35,492 nucleotides of DNA from an uncultured Clostridia bacterium (GTDB lineage: Bacteria; Bacillota; Clostridia; Christensenellales; CAG-138). This document shows positions 24,171 through 32,097 of the stretch, piece by piece. The notes under the pieces were generated by a model. The model made no database searches. It saw only the letters and a program-made list of their open reading frames with translations, and had not been told where the DNA came from. Position 1 is the stretch's first letter. Each line of letters opens with the position of its first letter. The translations under genes were made by a program, and so were the position numbers. The DNA lies in contig CALVWJ010000024.1 of the NCBI GenBank assembly GCA_944366945.1, positions 1 through 35,492 of the forward strand, given 5' to 3'.

Positions 24171-24878
24171 CTGTTGAAGCAGCGGGGAAATGCTGCTTAT
24201 TCGGGCTCTGCAGGGTTTCTTGCGCCCTCGGCGCAAACGTAGAAACTTTTGCTGCGCAATGTCTGGCGCAGCCGCAGATGCCCTCCAGGCCGGTAAAGCT
24301 TCCGGGAGCTGCGGCGGCAAGGATCTCCAGGGGATCTTTCAGCAAGCTGAAAGGCGTCCGACCGAGCCTGCCTTTTGCTTCGCTCTTCCCGAAACGGCTC
24401 GCCAAGGCGCGTCCCTGCGTTTCCCTTTCCTAAATCGGGCGCCGCTTACCAAATACAACGTGCACCATTGCATTTTCGATTGTCCGCTTAAAGCGTGGAA
24501 GCGCGTCTGCACAACGGGCGCCGTGCTTGGGGGGGCAGTGGCGGTGGGCATCGCCATAAAGGGAGCACGCCTAACAGCTGCATTGCATCGGCGTGAGGCA
24601 TATCACGGCGGGTAATGCCTCCCGCCTCTTTCGCGCTTCTGTTGCAAATCTGCCCGCTTCAAGGGCGCAGCGACAAGCGCGGCCCCATTTGGTTGAGTGC
24701 AAGGCGTTCAACAGGCATGGTGACCCCTTCAAAATCCTTCCAACGAAGCGCCGGAGCGAACAGGGCCGAGGTTGGCGGGTGTTTGCCTACGGTGCCACTC
24801 CTTTTGCGCATCCGTTGCATTGCAGGCTTTTCTCGATTAAGTTCAACCTATCGCCGCACCCTGTTTTTCGCAAAGCAA
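24171..24878. other. Non-coding stretch of about 700 bases, nothing recognised
   Basis: Open frames exist on both strands but none has a ribosome site, a motif or a plausible composition. No tRNA, repeat family or mobile element could be identified. It may be degenerate sequence. Confidence 0.45.
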
Positions 24879-24902
24879 AAGAAGCGGCAGGTGCCGCTTC
24901 TT
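24879..24902 (-). terminator. Terminator of the APC permease transcript
   Basis: AAGAAGCGGCA (24879-24889) and TGCCGCTTCTT (24892-24902) form a perfect hairpin. On the minus strand it is followed by TTGCTTT. It lies about 95 bases after the permease stop. Confidence 0.65.
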
Positions 24903-24994
24903 GAAAGCCGTCAAAAAGGGTTTGCAATGTTGGCTTCTTTATCCGGGGGTCTAAAGGCGGCCCTCCGGCTACGCTCTAAAAAGACATCCGTTCG

Positions 24995-26347
24995 TTACAG
25001 TTTCTTTTCCTTGCGGAAAAGCCAGCCTACCGCCATAAACACACAGAATACCAACAAGTACCAAGCCACATTGATCCCGTGCGCAAAGACCGCCGCAACT
25101 ATCATGAATAGGCTGCCCGCCATGGCAAGCGGGAACGCAATGAACCGTTTGACCGGGGCAAGATCCTTCTCCTTGCGAATGGCCATAAAGAAAATAGGAA
25201 GATACAACGCATATAGGGTAACGATGGGCAATTCGGAAGAATCAAAGCAGATCGGCCCAAGCCAGGGCGTCGTGAGCTGCGCGCTGTAAAAGTACAACAG
25301 CCAGAACGCGCAAAGCAACAACCCCAACACGGAGGAATTGGTGGGCATGTTTGTGGTTGCATCCACCTGCTTAAACACTGCAGGCGCCGGGCCGCGGTGG
25401 CGCACGGCAAGGGCATACATGCCGCGCGTGCAGCCGAGCATCAATCCGTTGAGCGTGCCGAGGCAGGAGATCACTACGAACACGAACAGCACCGTTCCGC
25501 CCACGCGGGAGAAGATCATTTCAAATGCGGTGCGCGCGCCCGCTTCGCCGCTTTCCATCAGCGCAGCATTTGGCACGCTGCCGGCAAGTCCAACATAATA
25601 GAGGATATAAACCGCAATGATGATGAGCGTGCCCAGTACCAGCGCCCGGGGCAGATTCTTCTTGGAATCCTTGAGCTCTGCGTTGATGCTTGTGGCAATG
25701 ATCCACCCTTCAAACGCAAAAGCCGTTGCTACAACGGCAGTGAACAGCGCCGTGCCGGAGGATTTCCCCGCATCCACCACGGTGGTAAAGTTCTCCACGA
25801 TCATGCCGTTGCCGAGGCCCACGATGGTGCCGATGATTGCCATCAGCAAAAGGGGGATCAGCTTGATGATGGTCGTAGCCACCTGGAACCGGCCCGCAAG
25901 CACAGGGGAAAGCGCGTTGAGCGCATAGCTGGCAACGAGGAAGAACCCTGCGAGCACCATGCACTCCGGCCCCGTAATTGAAAAGCCCAGGAGCACGCTC
26001 AAATATCGCGCGCTCACCCAGGCAAGCACGCTCGTAATGCAAGGATAATATACCGTGGTCATGAACCAGCCTACAAAATAAGCATACCCTTTGCCGACCG
26101 TAACCTCGGCATAATCCACGATGCCGTTGACGTATTCATACCGCGTTGCAAGCAGAGCAAACGCATAGGCGCAGGCAATCATGATCGCACCGCCGATGGC
26201 CCAGGCCAGGATACCGAGCGGCAAGTTCCCGCCCGTTTCGGTTAAGATCTTTTCCGCCTTGAAGAAGACACCGCTGCCGACTACAATGCCGACAACCAGG
26301 CAAATGGCCGTCATAAGGCCATACTTTTTGCGCAGTTCACTGCCCAT
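24995..26347 (-). CDS. APC-family amino-acid permease (LAT/SteT-like)
   Basis: A 450-residue protein with about twelve membrane segments, starting at 26347 behind GGAAAGGA. The N-terminus KKYGLMTAICLVVGIVVGSG then VFFKAEKI is the first APC helix with its GSG substrate motif. AFEGWIIATSINAELKDSKK is the conserved region of helix 6 and the following loop. It resembles the LAT-type branch that includes the Ser/Thr exchanger SteT, so it probably exchanges or imports neutral amino acids. The exact substrate is not readable. The promoter is overlapped by a palindrome (26490-26508), suggesting repression. Confidence 0.88.
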   Translation of the reverse strand: MGSELRKKYGLMTAICLVVGIVVGSGVFFKAEKILTETGGNLPLGILAWAIGGAIMIACAYAFALLATRYEYVNGIVDYAEVTVGKGYAYFVGWFMTTVYYPCITSVLAWVSARYLSVLLGFSITGPECMVLAGFFLVASYALNALSPVLAGRFQVATTIIKLIPLLLMAIIGTIVGLGNGMIVENFTTVVDAGKSSGTALFTAVVATAFAFEGWIIATSINAELKDSKKNLPRALVLGTLIIIAVYILYYVGLAGSVPNAALMESGEAGARTAFEMIFSRVGGTVLFVFVVISCLGTLNGLMLGCTRGMYALAVRHRGPAPAVFKQVDATTNMPTNSSVLGLLLCAFWLLYFYSAQLTTPWLGPICFDSSELPIVTLYALYLPIFFMAIRKEKDLAPVKRFIAFPLAMAGSLFMIVAAVFAHGINVAWYLLVFCVFMAVGWLFRKEKKL

Positions 26348-26489
26348 AATAAATCCTTTCCTGCTTTGTGTTTTGGGGATCGATGCGCCGGATGGTTGGG
26401 GAAGATGCAGACGCTTTGGAAACAGGAACCGCCTATGAGCGGCGCTACGCCTGCCGAAAAAACGGCGCAGGTTGTTAAGACTTTTGTGC

Positions 26490-26534
26490 GCTAAAACGTT
26501 ATTTTAGCATACTATTTAATTCGAATAATGTCAA
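26490..26534 (-). promoter_or_regulatory. APC permease promoter with overlapping palindromic operator
   Basis: On the minus strand TTGACA (26534-26529) and TATGCT (26511-26506) are 17 bases apart. The inverted repeat GCTAAAA-CGTTA-TTTTAGC (26490-26508) covers the end of the -10 and the predicted start point. This position is typical of a repressor site. A leader of about 150 bases follows. Confidence 0.7.
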
Positions 26535-26645
26535 CGAATGATCGCGAATTCTTTGCTGCGTGCATATGCGACGCAGGCCAATGTTGAACAGGGCATGAAT
26601 TTTCGTGCGCTTTGCGTGCGGCTGCTCCACAAAGCGTTCTGGACA

Positions 26646-26654
26646 TGCTATAAT
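26646..26654 (+). promoter_or_regulatory. Extended -10 promoter of mscS
   Basis: TGCTATAAT (26646-26654) is a full extended -10 without a clear -35. The mscS start lies 34 bases downstream. Confidence 0.6.
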
Positions 26655-26688
26655 AGATAAATTAGTGAATGAAATATAGGGGGTCCGC

Positions 26689-27552
26689 ATGCCGGTTTCA
26701 CTTTTTATCAAACAGCTGGATGATCTGCTCGCAGAAAACGGGCTCGCATTCGTTTCTACGGTGCTCGACATCGTGATTACCTTTGCGCTGGCGTGGTTGA
26801 TCGTTGCGCTGGTGCAACGCGCCGCGCGTTCGCTTGTATCCCGGCGCGCCAGCGGCCTGGAAGAGATGAAAGCGCGGCGGCTTACCACTGCGGTAACGCT
26901 TATCACGCATGCCGTTAAATATGTTGCCTATTTCATCGCTATTGCCATCGCTGTGGGCGAACTCGGTTATGCAGGGGCGATGAACTCCATGCTCGCTGCA
27001 GCAGGCATCGGCAGCCTCGCAGTGGGCATCGGCGCGCAAAGCATCATCAAGGATGTTACGGCTGGGCTCACGCTCCTGTTTGAGGATCAGCTTGCCGTGG
27101 GCGATTATATCAGCGCAGCCGGCGTGACGGGCACCGTGGAAGCCATCACGCTGCGCGCCACCACCGTGCGCTGCTACGGCGGCGAAGTGAGCGTAATCCC
27201 AAACGGCAGCATCACGGTCTTAACCAACTATTCCCGCACGGATTCCCTTGCCATTGTGGAGTTCCCCATAGCCTATGAAGCGGATGCGGAGCGCGCGCTT
27301 GCGCTGATGCGTGAAGAGGCGGAAGCGTACCATGCGGAGCTTGGCGACATCGCTGTGGAAAAGCCGGAAGTGGTGGGTGCGGTGCAGCTTTCCGGGGGTG
27401 AAATGGTGCTGCGTGCCGTGCAGCGCGTAAAGCCGCTGGAGCACTGGGCCGTGCAGCGGGAGCTGACACGGCGCATTGCGGCGCGCTTTGTGCAGGAGGG
27501 CATTGCCCTGCCGCGCACGCGCGTGCAGATGGCCGGGGAGGGAAAGGCATGA
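26689..27552 (+). CDS. mscS: Small-conductance mechanosensitive channel, MscS family
   Basis: A 287-residue protein of typical MscS length. Three N-terminal membrane segments end in the pore helix AAAGIGSLAVGIGAQSIIKD. The MscS beta domain follows (FEDQLAVGDYISAAGVTGTV, then VSVIPNGSITVLTNYSR). It opens under membrane tension to release solutes after osmotic downshock. It overlaps the DUF951 gene as ATGA at 27549-27552, an arrangement seen in many Clostridia and Bacilli. Confidence 0.93.
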   Translation: MPVSLFIKQLDDLLAENGLAFVSTVLDIVITFALAWLIVALVQRAARSLVSRRASGLEEMKARRLTTAVTLITHAVKYVAYFIAIAIAVGELGYAGAMNSMLAAAGIGSLAVGIGAQSIIKDVTAGLTLLFEDQLAVGDYISAAGVTGTVEAITLRATTVRCYGGEVSVIPNGSITVLTNYSRTDSLAIVEFPIAYEADAERALALMREEAEAYHAELGDIAVEKPEVVGAVQLSGGEMVLRAVQRVKPLEHWAVQRELTRRIAARFVQEGIALPRTRVQMAGEGKA

Positions 27553-27767
27553 TTGAACGCTTTGCTCTGGGCGACCACATCGTAATGAAGAAGCCCCATG
27601 CCTGCGGCGCAAACGAATGGATCGTAACGCGCACAGGGGCGGATGTTAAGCTTAAGTGCGTGCAATGCGGCCGCATTGTTATGCTCGACCGCGGCGATTT
27701 CGAGCGCCGCGCGCGCAAAAATCTCACAGAAGGAACGGGGAAGCCGGATGGACAGGAAGATCGATAA
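27549..27767 (+). CDS. DUF951 family small zinc-ribbon-like protein
   Basis: A 72-residue protein starting MIERFALGDHIVMKKPHACG. The core, with HACGANEW, then VKLKCVQCGRIVMLDR, is DUF951: one Cys near the N-terminus and a CxxC pair that may bind metal. Its function is unknown, but it accompanies mscS in many Bacillota. It overlaps mscS by four bases and the next gene by 20. Confidence 0.92.
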   Translation: MIERFALGDHIVMKKPHACGANEWIVTRTGADVKLKCVQCGRIVMLDRGDFERRARKNLTEGTGKPDGQEDR

Positions 27768-28338
27768 AAAGCTGCGCGCGCGCTTGCGCAAAAATGCGGA
27801 TATGCTCCATGCAAAGGATATGGCTTACAAAAAAGCATCCGACCGGGATTTCGCGCTCTGGCTTGTGCTCGTGCTAATCGCGGCGTTCGCAGTGCGGCTG
27901 TTCCTGTTTGAACCCGTGCGCGTTTCCGGCGATTCCATGTATGACACCCTGGTGCACAACGAGCGCATGTTCGTTGAAAAGGTGAGCTACTGGTTTACCC
28001 GCCCGCAGCGCGGGGAGATCGTGATCTGCTACTACCCGAACCATACCACCACATGCGTGAAACGCGTAATTGGCGTGCCCGGGGACCGGATCGCCATCGC
28101 GGGCGGTGCGGTATACCTAAACGGCGAAAAGCTGGATGAGTCCGCCTATTGGGATGGCTTCATCTGGGGTGATATGGCGGAAACCGTGGTCCCGGAGGAT
28201 TGCATCTTCGTGATCGGCGATAACCGCAACGATTCGAGCGACAGCCGCAACCCGCTCGTGGGGCCTATCCCCTATTCCCGCGTGGTGGGCCGCGTGCGCA
28301 GCGTAATCTGGCCCATCAGCCAAGCGCGAACTTTTTAA
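27748..28338 (+). CDS. lepB: Type I signal peptidase LepB (SipS-type)
   Basis: A 196-residue protein starting MDRKIDKKLRARLRKNADML at ATG 27748. One N-terminal membrane segment (about 36-54) precedes the catalytic domain. Ser63 (VSGDSMYDTL) and Lys105 (CVKRVIGVPGD) form the dyad, and GDNRNDSSDSRNPLVG is the box E motif. It removes signal peptides from exported proteins on the outer face of the membrane. It overlaps DUF951 and is followed 21 bases later by a degenerate paralogue. Confidence 0.95.
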   Translation: MDRKIDKKLRARLRKNADMLHAKDMAYKKASDRDFALWLVLVLIAAFAVRLFLFEPVRVSGDSMYDTLVHNERMFVEKVSYWFTRPQRGEIVICYYPNHTTTCVKRVIGVPGDRIAIAGGAVYLNGEKLDESAYWDGFIWGDMAETVVPEDCIFVIGDNRNDSSDSRNPLVGPIPYSRVVGRVRSVIWPISQARTF

Positions 28339-28359
28339 GCGCAGACGGGGAGGACGTTT

Positions 28360-28932
28360 ATGGGAGCTCAAGAACATGCGCCCGGTACGGGGCTGATACG
28401 GCGCACGGAACAGAATCAGACGCAATACAGGCGTCTTAGGCTTTATTCCTGGCTCTGGGCGATCCTGGTGGCCGCAACTGCCGTTACGTTGCTTTTTACG
28501 GTGTGGCTTTTCGGCACAAAGGTACGCGATGGCGGTATGGCGCCTGCGCTCATGCCGGGCGATGTGATTCTGTTTGACCGGCTTGCGAAATACTGCGCGT
28601 CTCCCGCCCGTGGCGATGTTGTTGCGTTTTCAGATATTGTTGGCCGCGGCACCTATCTTGGGCGCATCGTTGGCCTCCCTGGGGAAACGATTGCCGTTTC
28701 GGGCGGGCGCGTGTACATCAACGGCGCGCTGCTGGATGAACGCGCCTATGCTATGGGCGCACTCGAGGAAGATCTCGCCGCGTTTACGCTCCCTGCAGGC
28801 AGCTTTTTGATTCTGCCAGATGACCGCGCGGATGCGACGGTGGATGCTGAGAAGCTCACCGTGGACGCTTCCCGCATCAAGGGGCGCGCGCTCATGCGCG
28901 TATCCCCGCTTTCACGCTTTGGCATGTTTTAG
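28360..28932 (+). CDS. Signal peptidase I-like protein lacking both catalytic residues
   Basis: A 190-residue paralogue of the adjacent lepB with the same layout: one membrane segment (about 31-51), then a SipS-like fold. The Ser motif aligns as VRDGGMAPALMPGD, with Gly59 for the catalytic Ser. The Lys motif aligns as YLGRIVGLPGE, with Gly101 for the catalytic Lys. Box E is also degraded (LPDDRADATVDAEKL). It should not cleave. The frame is intact with a GGGAGG site, so it is maintained as a protein, perhaps as a partner or regulator of LepB. The role is inferred. Confidence 0.85.
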   Translation: MGAQEHAPGTGLIRRTEQNQTQYRRLRLYSWLWAILVAATAVTLLFTVWLFGTKVRDGGMAPALMPGDVILFDRLAKYCASPARGDVVAFSDIVGRGTYLGRIVGLPGETIAVSGGRVYINGALLDERAYAMGALEEDLAAFTLPAGSFLILPDDRADATVDAEKLTVDASRIKGRALMRVSPLSRFGMF

Positions 28933-28997
28933 CATAAATATAAACCACGCGCGGAAAGCCTGCCGATGGGGCGCGGCAAAAATTTTCAAAAAAATGC

Positions 28998-29026
28998 TTG
29001 ACAGATCGGCATCGCCCGCGTATACT
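28998..29026 (+). promoter_or_regulatory. Promoter of the T-box-trpB transcript
   Basis: TTGACA (28998-29003) and TATACT (29021-29026) are 17 bases apart, directly before the T-box leader. Confidence 0.85.
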
Positions 29027-29040
29027 GTCTACCAATGAAA

Positions 29041-29309
29041 CCGTTGAGGGAGAGTAAGTACTTTCGGAACCCTTCTTTGCAGAGAGCCGCGGCTGGTGGA
29101 ATCGCGGCATGGAGGACCGGGACGAATGGGCTCCCGAGGGCGCGCTGAACGCGAATGCAAGTAGGCAAGCCGGAGCTGGCGCTCCGTTATCAAAGGCCGG
29201 CATATGTCAGTATGCACAGAGAGGGCGCAGCATGCGCCAAGCCGGGTGGCACCGCAGGAGTTTAACCGCTCTTGTCCCTGCAAAAGCAGTAGGGACAGGG
29301 GCTTTTTTA
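29041..29309 (+). ncRNA. T-box leader, Trp specifier
   Basis: Landmarks in order are GAGGGAGAGTAAGTA at the base of stem I, AGAGAG (29081-29086), GGCTGGTGGAAT, the specifier loop GACGAATGGG with TGG at 29127-29129, and the T-box GGGTGGCACCGC (29245-29256). A terminator hairpin with GTCCCT...AGGGAC follows, ending in CTTTTTT (to about 29307). TGG is the Trp codon, which agrees with the downstream tryptophan synthase gene: uncharged tRNA-Trp should allow read-through. Confidence 0.95.
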
Positions 29310-29388
29310 TTGCCCTCCTGTCCCGGCAAACGGGCGGGGAACGCCCCGCAAACGGCCATCGGCCGAATTCAGAAAGGAGTGCAAATCC

Positions 29389-30774
29389 ATGAAAGACACC
29401 AACATCCCTTACAAGATCTACCTTCCCGAATCTGAACTGCCCAAGGCATGGTACAACGTGCGCGCGGATATGAAGCATAAGCCCGCGCCGCTGCTCAATC
29501 CAGCCACGCTACAGCCCATGACGGCAGAAGAGCTCGGCCATGTGTTCTGCGATGAGCTTGTTCAGCAGGAGCTCGATGACACCAACGCTTACATCCCCAT
29601 CCCGGATGAGATCCGCGATTTCTACAAAATGTACCGCCCGGCTCCGCTTGTGCGCGCCTACTGCCTCGAGAAACACCTGGGCACGCCTGCGAAAATATAT
29701 TACAAGTTTGAAGGCAACAACACCAGCGGCAGTCACAAGCTTAACTCCGCGATTGCCCAGGCTTATTATGCAAAGAAGCAGGGCCTCAAAGGCGTTACGA
29801 CGGAAACTGGAGCCGGCCAGTGGGGCACCGCGCTCTCCATGGCCTGCGCCTATTTCAATCTGGATTGCAAGGTCTACATGGTGAAGGTCTCCTATGAACA
29901 GAAGCCGTTCCGCCGCGAAGTTATGCGCACCTATGGCGCAAGCGTTACGCCTTCCCCCTCCATGACGACCGAAGTAGGACGCAAGATTCTCGCGGAGCAC
30001 CCCGGCACCACCGGCAGCCTGGGCTGCGCGATTTCCGAAGCTGTGGAAGTTGCTGTGAATACCGAAGGATACCGCTATGTGCTCGGCAGTGTGCTTTCCC
30101 AGGTATTGCTGCACCAATCTATCGTCGGTCTTGAAGCAAAAGCCGCACTGGATCAATATGGCGTAAAGCCGGATATCATCATCGGCTGCGCAGGCGGCGG
30201 CTCCAACCTGGGCGGCCTTATCTCCCCGTTTATGGGCGAAAAGCTGCGCGGAGAGCAGGATTATCGGTTCATCGCAGTGGAGCCAGCTTCCTGCCCGAGC
30301 TTGACCCGCGGCAAGTACGTTTACGATTTCTGCGATACGGGCAAGGTATGCCCGCTCGCAAAAATGTATACGCTTGGCTCCGGCTTCATTCCTTCCGCAA
30401 ATCATGCTGGCGGCTTGCGCTACCATGGCATGAGCAGCATTCTTTCCCAGCTTTACGATGATGGCCTCATGGAAGCCGTTTCCGTGGAGCAGACGCGCGT
30501 GTTCGCCGCAGCGGAAGAATTTGCCCGCGTGGAGGGCATTTTGCCAGCGCCAGAAAGCAGCCACGCCATCCGCGTTGCGATCGATGAAGCACTCAAGTGC
30601 AAAGAGACCGGAGAAGAAAAGACGATTCTTTTCGGTTTGACGGGCACAGGGTATTTCGACATGGTCGCTTACCAGAAATACAACGATGGAGAAATGACCG
30701 ACTATATCCCCACCGATGAAGACCTAAAGAAGGGATTTGACGGCGTACCGAAATTTCCCGGGAACATGATTTAA
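29389..30774 (+). CDS. trpB: Tryptophan synthase beta chain, TrpB2 type
   Basis: A 461-residue PLP enzyme behind AAAGGAG. It has the TrpB2 layout, longer than TrpB1: an N-terminal extension (YLPESELPKAWYNVRADMKH), TETGAGQWGTALSMACAYF, the PLP lysine motif NNTSGSHKLNSA, the phosphate loop GCAGGGSNLGG and the C-terminal GLTGTGYFDM. It condenses indole with serine to give tryptophan. No trpA or other trp gene is nearby, so it may salvage free indole. The Trp T-box upstream confirms pathway assignment. Confidence 0.95.
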   Translation: MKDTNIPYKIYLPESELPKAWYNVRADMKHKPAPLLNPATLQPMTAEELGHVFCDELVQQELDDTNAYIPIPDEIRDFYKMYRPAPLVRAYCLEKHLGTPAKIYYKFEGNNTSGSHKLNSAIAQAYYAKKQGLKGVTTETGAGQWGTALSMACAYFNLDCKVYMVKVSYEQKPFRREVMRTYGASVTPSPSMTTEVGRKILAEHPGTTGSLGCAISEAVEVAVNTEGYRYVLGSVLSQVLLHQSIVGLEAKAALDQYGVKPDIIIGCAGGGSNLGGLISPFMGEKLRGEQDYRFIAVEPASCPSLTRGKYVYDFCDTGKVCPLAKMYTLGSGFIPSANHAGGLRYHGMSSILSQLYDDGLMEAVSVEQTRVFAAAEEFARVEGILPAPESSHAIRVAIDEALKCKETGEEKTILFGLTGTGYFDMVAYQKYNDGEMTDYIPTDEDLKKGFDGVPKFPGNMI

Positions 30775-30800
30775 CAAATTTGCGCAGCCTTAGCTGCACG

Positions 30801-30827
30801 CTTGTTGCGGGCTTGGCCCGCAACAAG
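30801..30827 (+). other. Hairpin after trpB
   Basis: CTTGTTGCGGGC (30801-30812) and GCCCGCAACAAG (30816-30827) pair perfectly over a TTG loop. It is not followed by Ts, so it more likely protects the mRNA end than terminates. Confidence 0.6.
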
Positions 30828-30842
30828 CGGCGGCGCGTCATG

Positions 30843-30878
30843 GCGGGAAAGCGGTGAAAGCCGTTTTCCCGCGTTTTT
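30843..30878 (+). terminator. Intrinsic terminator of trpB
   Basis: GCGGGAAA (30843-30850) pairs with TTTCCCGC (30865-30872), with an inner CGG/CCG stem, followed by GTTTTT. Confidence 0.85.
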
Positions 30879-31350
30879 ATAAGGCAGCGCAGCACAAAGC
30901 GCCTTTTATAATTTGGAAGGCCAGCTAAAAGTGCAAAAAAGGGAAGGCTGCCCGTTCTCTTATAGCGGTATAAAAAGCATGCGCCAGAAGGATGGCGGAG
31001 AATGTGGGAAGCGGACGTGAAGCGTTTGCCCAAGCGCGGAAAACGAGCCGAGCAAAAGAAAGGCGAGCGGGGCTGAACCCGCACGGGCGCTGCGGCCCAT
31101 GCGGACTGCATGTTGGGTGCATGGAAACCGCCCGGCACGTGTTCCCTCCGCGTTTGTGCGCCTTATTCCAGCGCAAAGCGCACGGACTCCAGGAAACAAT
31201 AAGGTGCATCGTTTCAGTGAAGAAACGCGCCATGCGCCTTCCCAAAGGAGCTCCGTCTGCACCGTCCGCTTGCTTTCCCCATAGGTCGCGCGCGTGAACA
31301 CCTCTGCCTTGCCCGCGCACAGCAACGCACAAAGAATTTTTTGCACAACG
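30879..31350. other. Non-coding stretch before the ECF locus, nothing recognised
   Basis: About 470 bases. Open frames on both strands lack ribosome sites and recognisable motifs. No repeat or RNA gene was identified. Confidence 0.45.
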
Positions 31351-31377
31351 TGAAAGGATTTCCCTTTGTGCGCCGTA
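31351..31377 (+). promoter_or_regulatory. Likely ECF-sigma-type promoter
   Basis: TGAAAG (31351-31356) and CGTA (31374-31377) are 17 bases apart. This matches the TGAAAC-N16-CGTA form used by SigW-like ECF factors. No sigma-A promoter is seen in this region, and the operon itself encodes an ECF factor. Confidence 0.5.
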
Positions 31378-31425
31378 TTCTAAGTGAAGCCACAAAACGG
31401 CAACTAAAAACAAGGGAGAGACCTC

Positions 31426-32076
31426 ATGATGAAAAAAGGGTTAGCTGTGATTGTAACAATTGTTATGGTGCTCGGCATTGGCATGGCAAGCGCCTTTGCT
31501 GCCGGAAAGCATTTTACTGACGCCAATGGCGATGGCATTTGCGATACCTGCGGCGTTTCCGCCTCCTGTGGCAAGCACTTTGTGGATGCGGACGGCGACG
31601 GCGTATGCGATACCTGCGGCGTTTCCGCCTCCTGTGGCAGGTATTTTGTGGACGAGGACGGTGACGGCGTGTGCGATAACTGCGGCGCTTCCGCCTCCTG
31701 CGGCAGGTATTTTGTGGACGAGGACGGCGACGGCGTATGCGATAACTGCGGCGCTTCCGCCTCCTGTGGCAAGCACTTTGTGGATGCGGACGGCGACGGC
31801 GTATGCGATACCTGCGGTGCTTCCGCCTCCTGCGGCAGGTATTTTGTGGACGAGGACGGTGACGGCGTGTGCGATAACTGCGGCGCTTCCGCCTCCTGCG
31901 GCAGGTATTTTGTGGACGAGGACGGCGACGGCGTATGCGATAACTGCGGCGCTTCCGCCTCCTGCGGCAAGCACTTTGTAGATGCGGACGGCGACGGCGT
32001 ATGCGATGCTGCCGGCACGCGCCCCGGCAACGGCATGGGGCGCAAAGCCGGGTTCCGGGGAGGACGCGGCAAATAA
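31426..32076 (+). CDS. Secreted protein of eight Asp-rich/Cys-pair repeats
   Basis: A 216-residue protein behind GGGAG. Residues 1-26 are a signal peptide (KKGLAVIVTIVMVLGIGMAS, cleavage near AFAAG). Residues 28-190 are eight 22-residue repeats, for example KHFVDADGDGVCDTCG then VSASCG. Each holds a D-x-D-G-D-G loop like the calcium loop of EF-hand and dockerin repeats, plus a CD-x-C pair and a further Cys. The eighth copy loses the last Cys pair (CDAAG). A Gly/Arg-rich tail follows. There is no sortase motif or membrane anchor, so it is probably released. Calcium or transition-metal binding, or redox chemistry, is plausible. It is the first gene of the ECF operon. Confidence 0.85.
   Translation: MMKKGLAVIVTIVMVLGIGMASAFAAGKHFTDANGDGICDTCGVSASCGKHFVDADGDGVCDTCGVSASCGRYFVDEDGDGVCDNCGASASCGRYFVDEDGDGVCDNCGASASCGKHFVDADGDGVCDTCGASASCGRYFVDEDGDGVCDNCGASASCGRYFVDEDGDGVCDNCGASASCGKHFVDADGDGVCDAAGTRPGNGMGRKAGFRGGRGK
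31507..32016 (+). repeat. 66-bp tandem repeat, 7.7 copies, with a 198-bp higher-order unit
   Basis: Copies start every 66 bases at 31507, 31573, 31639, 31705, 31771, 31837, 31903 and 31969; the last is 48 bases. Two types alternate: K (KHFVDADGDGVCDTCG) and R (RYFVDEDGDGVCDNCG), in order K K R R K R R K. The R-R-K block 31639-31836 recurs at 31837-32016 almost base for base, which suggests recent block duplication. Confidence 0.92.
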
Positions 32077-32097
32077 TGCAGCGGTTGAGGTGGAAGA

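Noticed and set aside
31507..32016. Regular 66-bp repeats as a CRISPR array
   Set aside because: There are no unique spacers; the period is a multiple of three, the whole array is coding, and the copies differ mainly at codon level.
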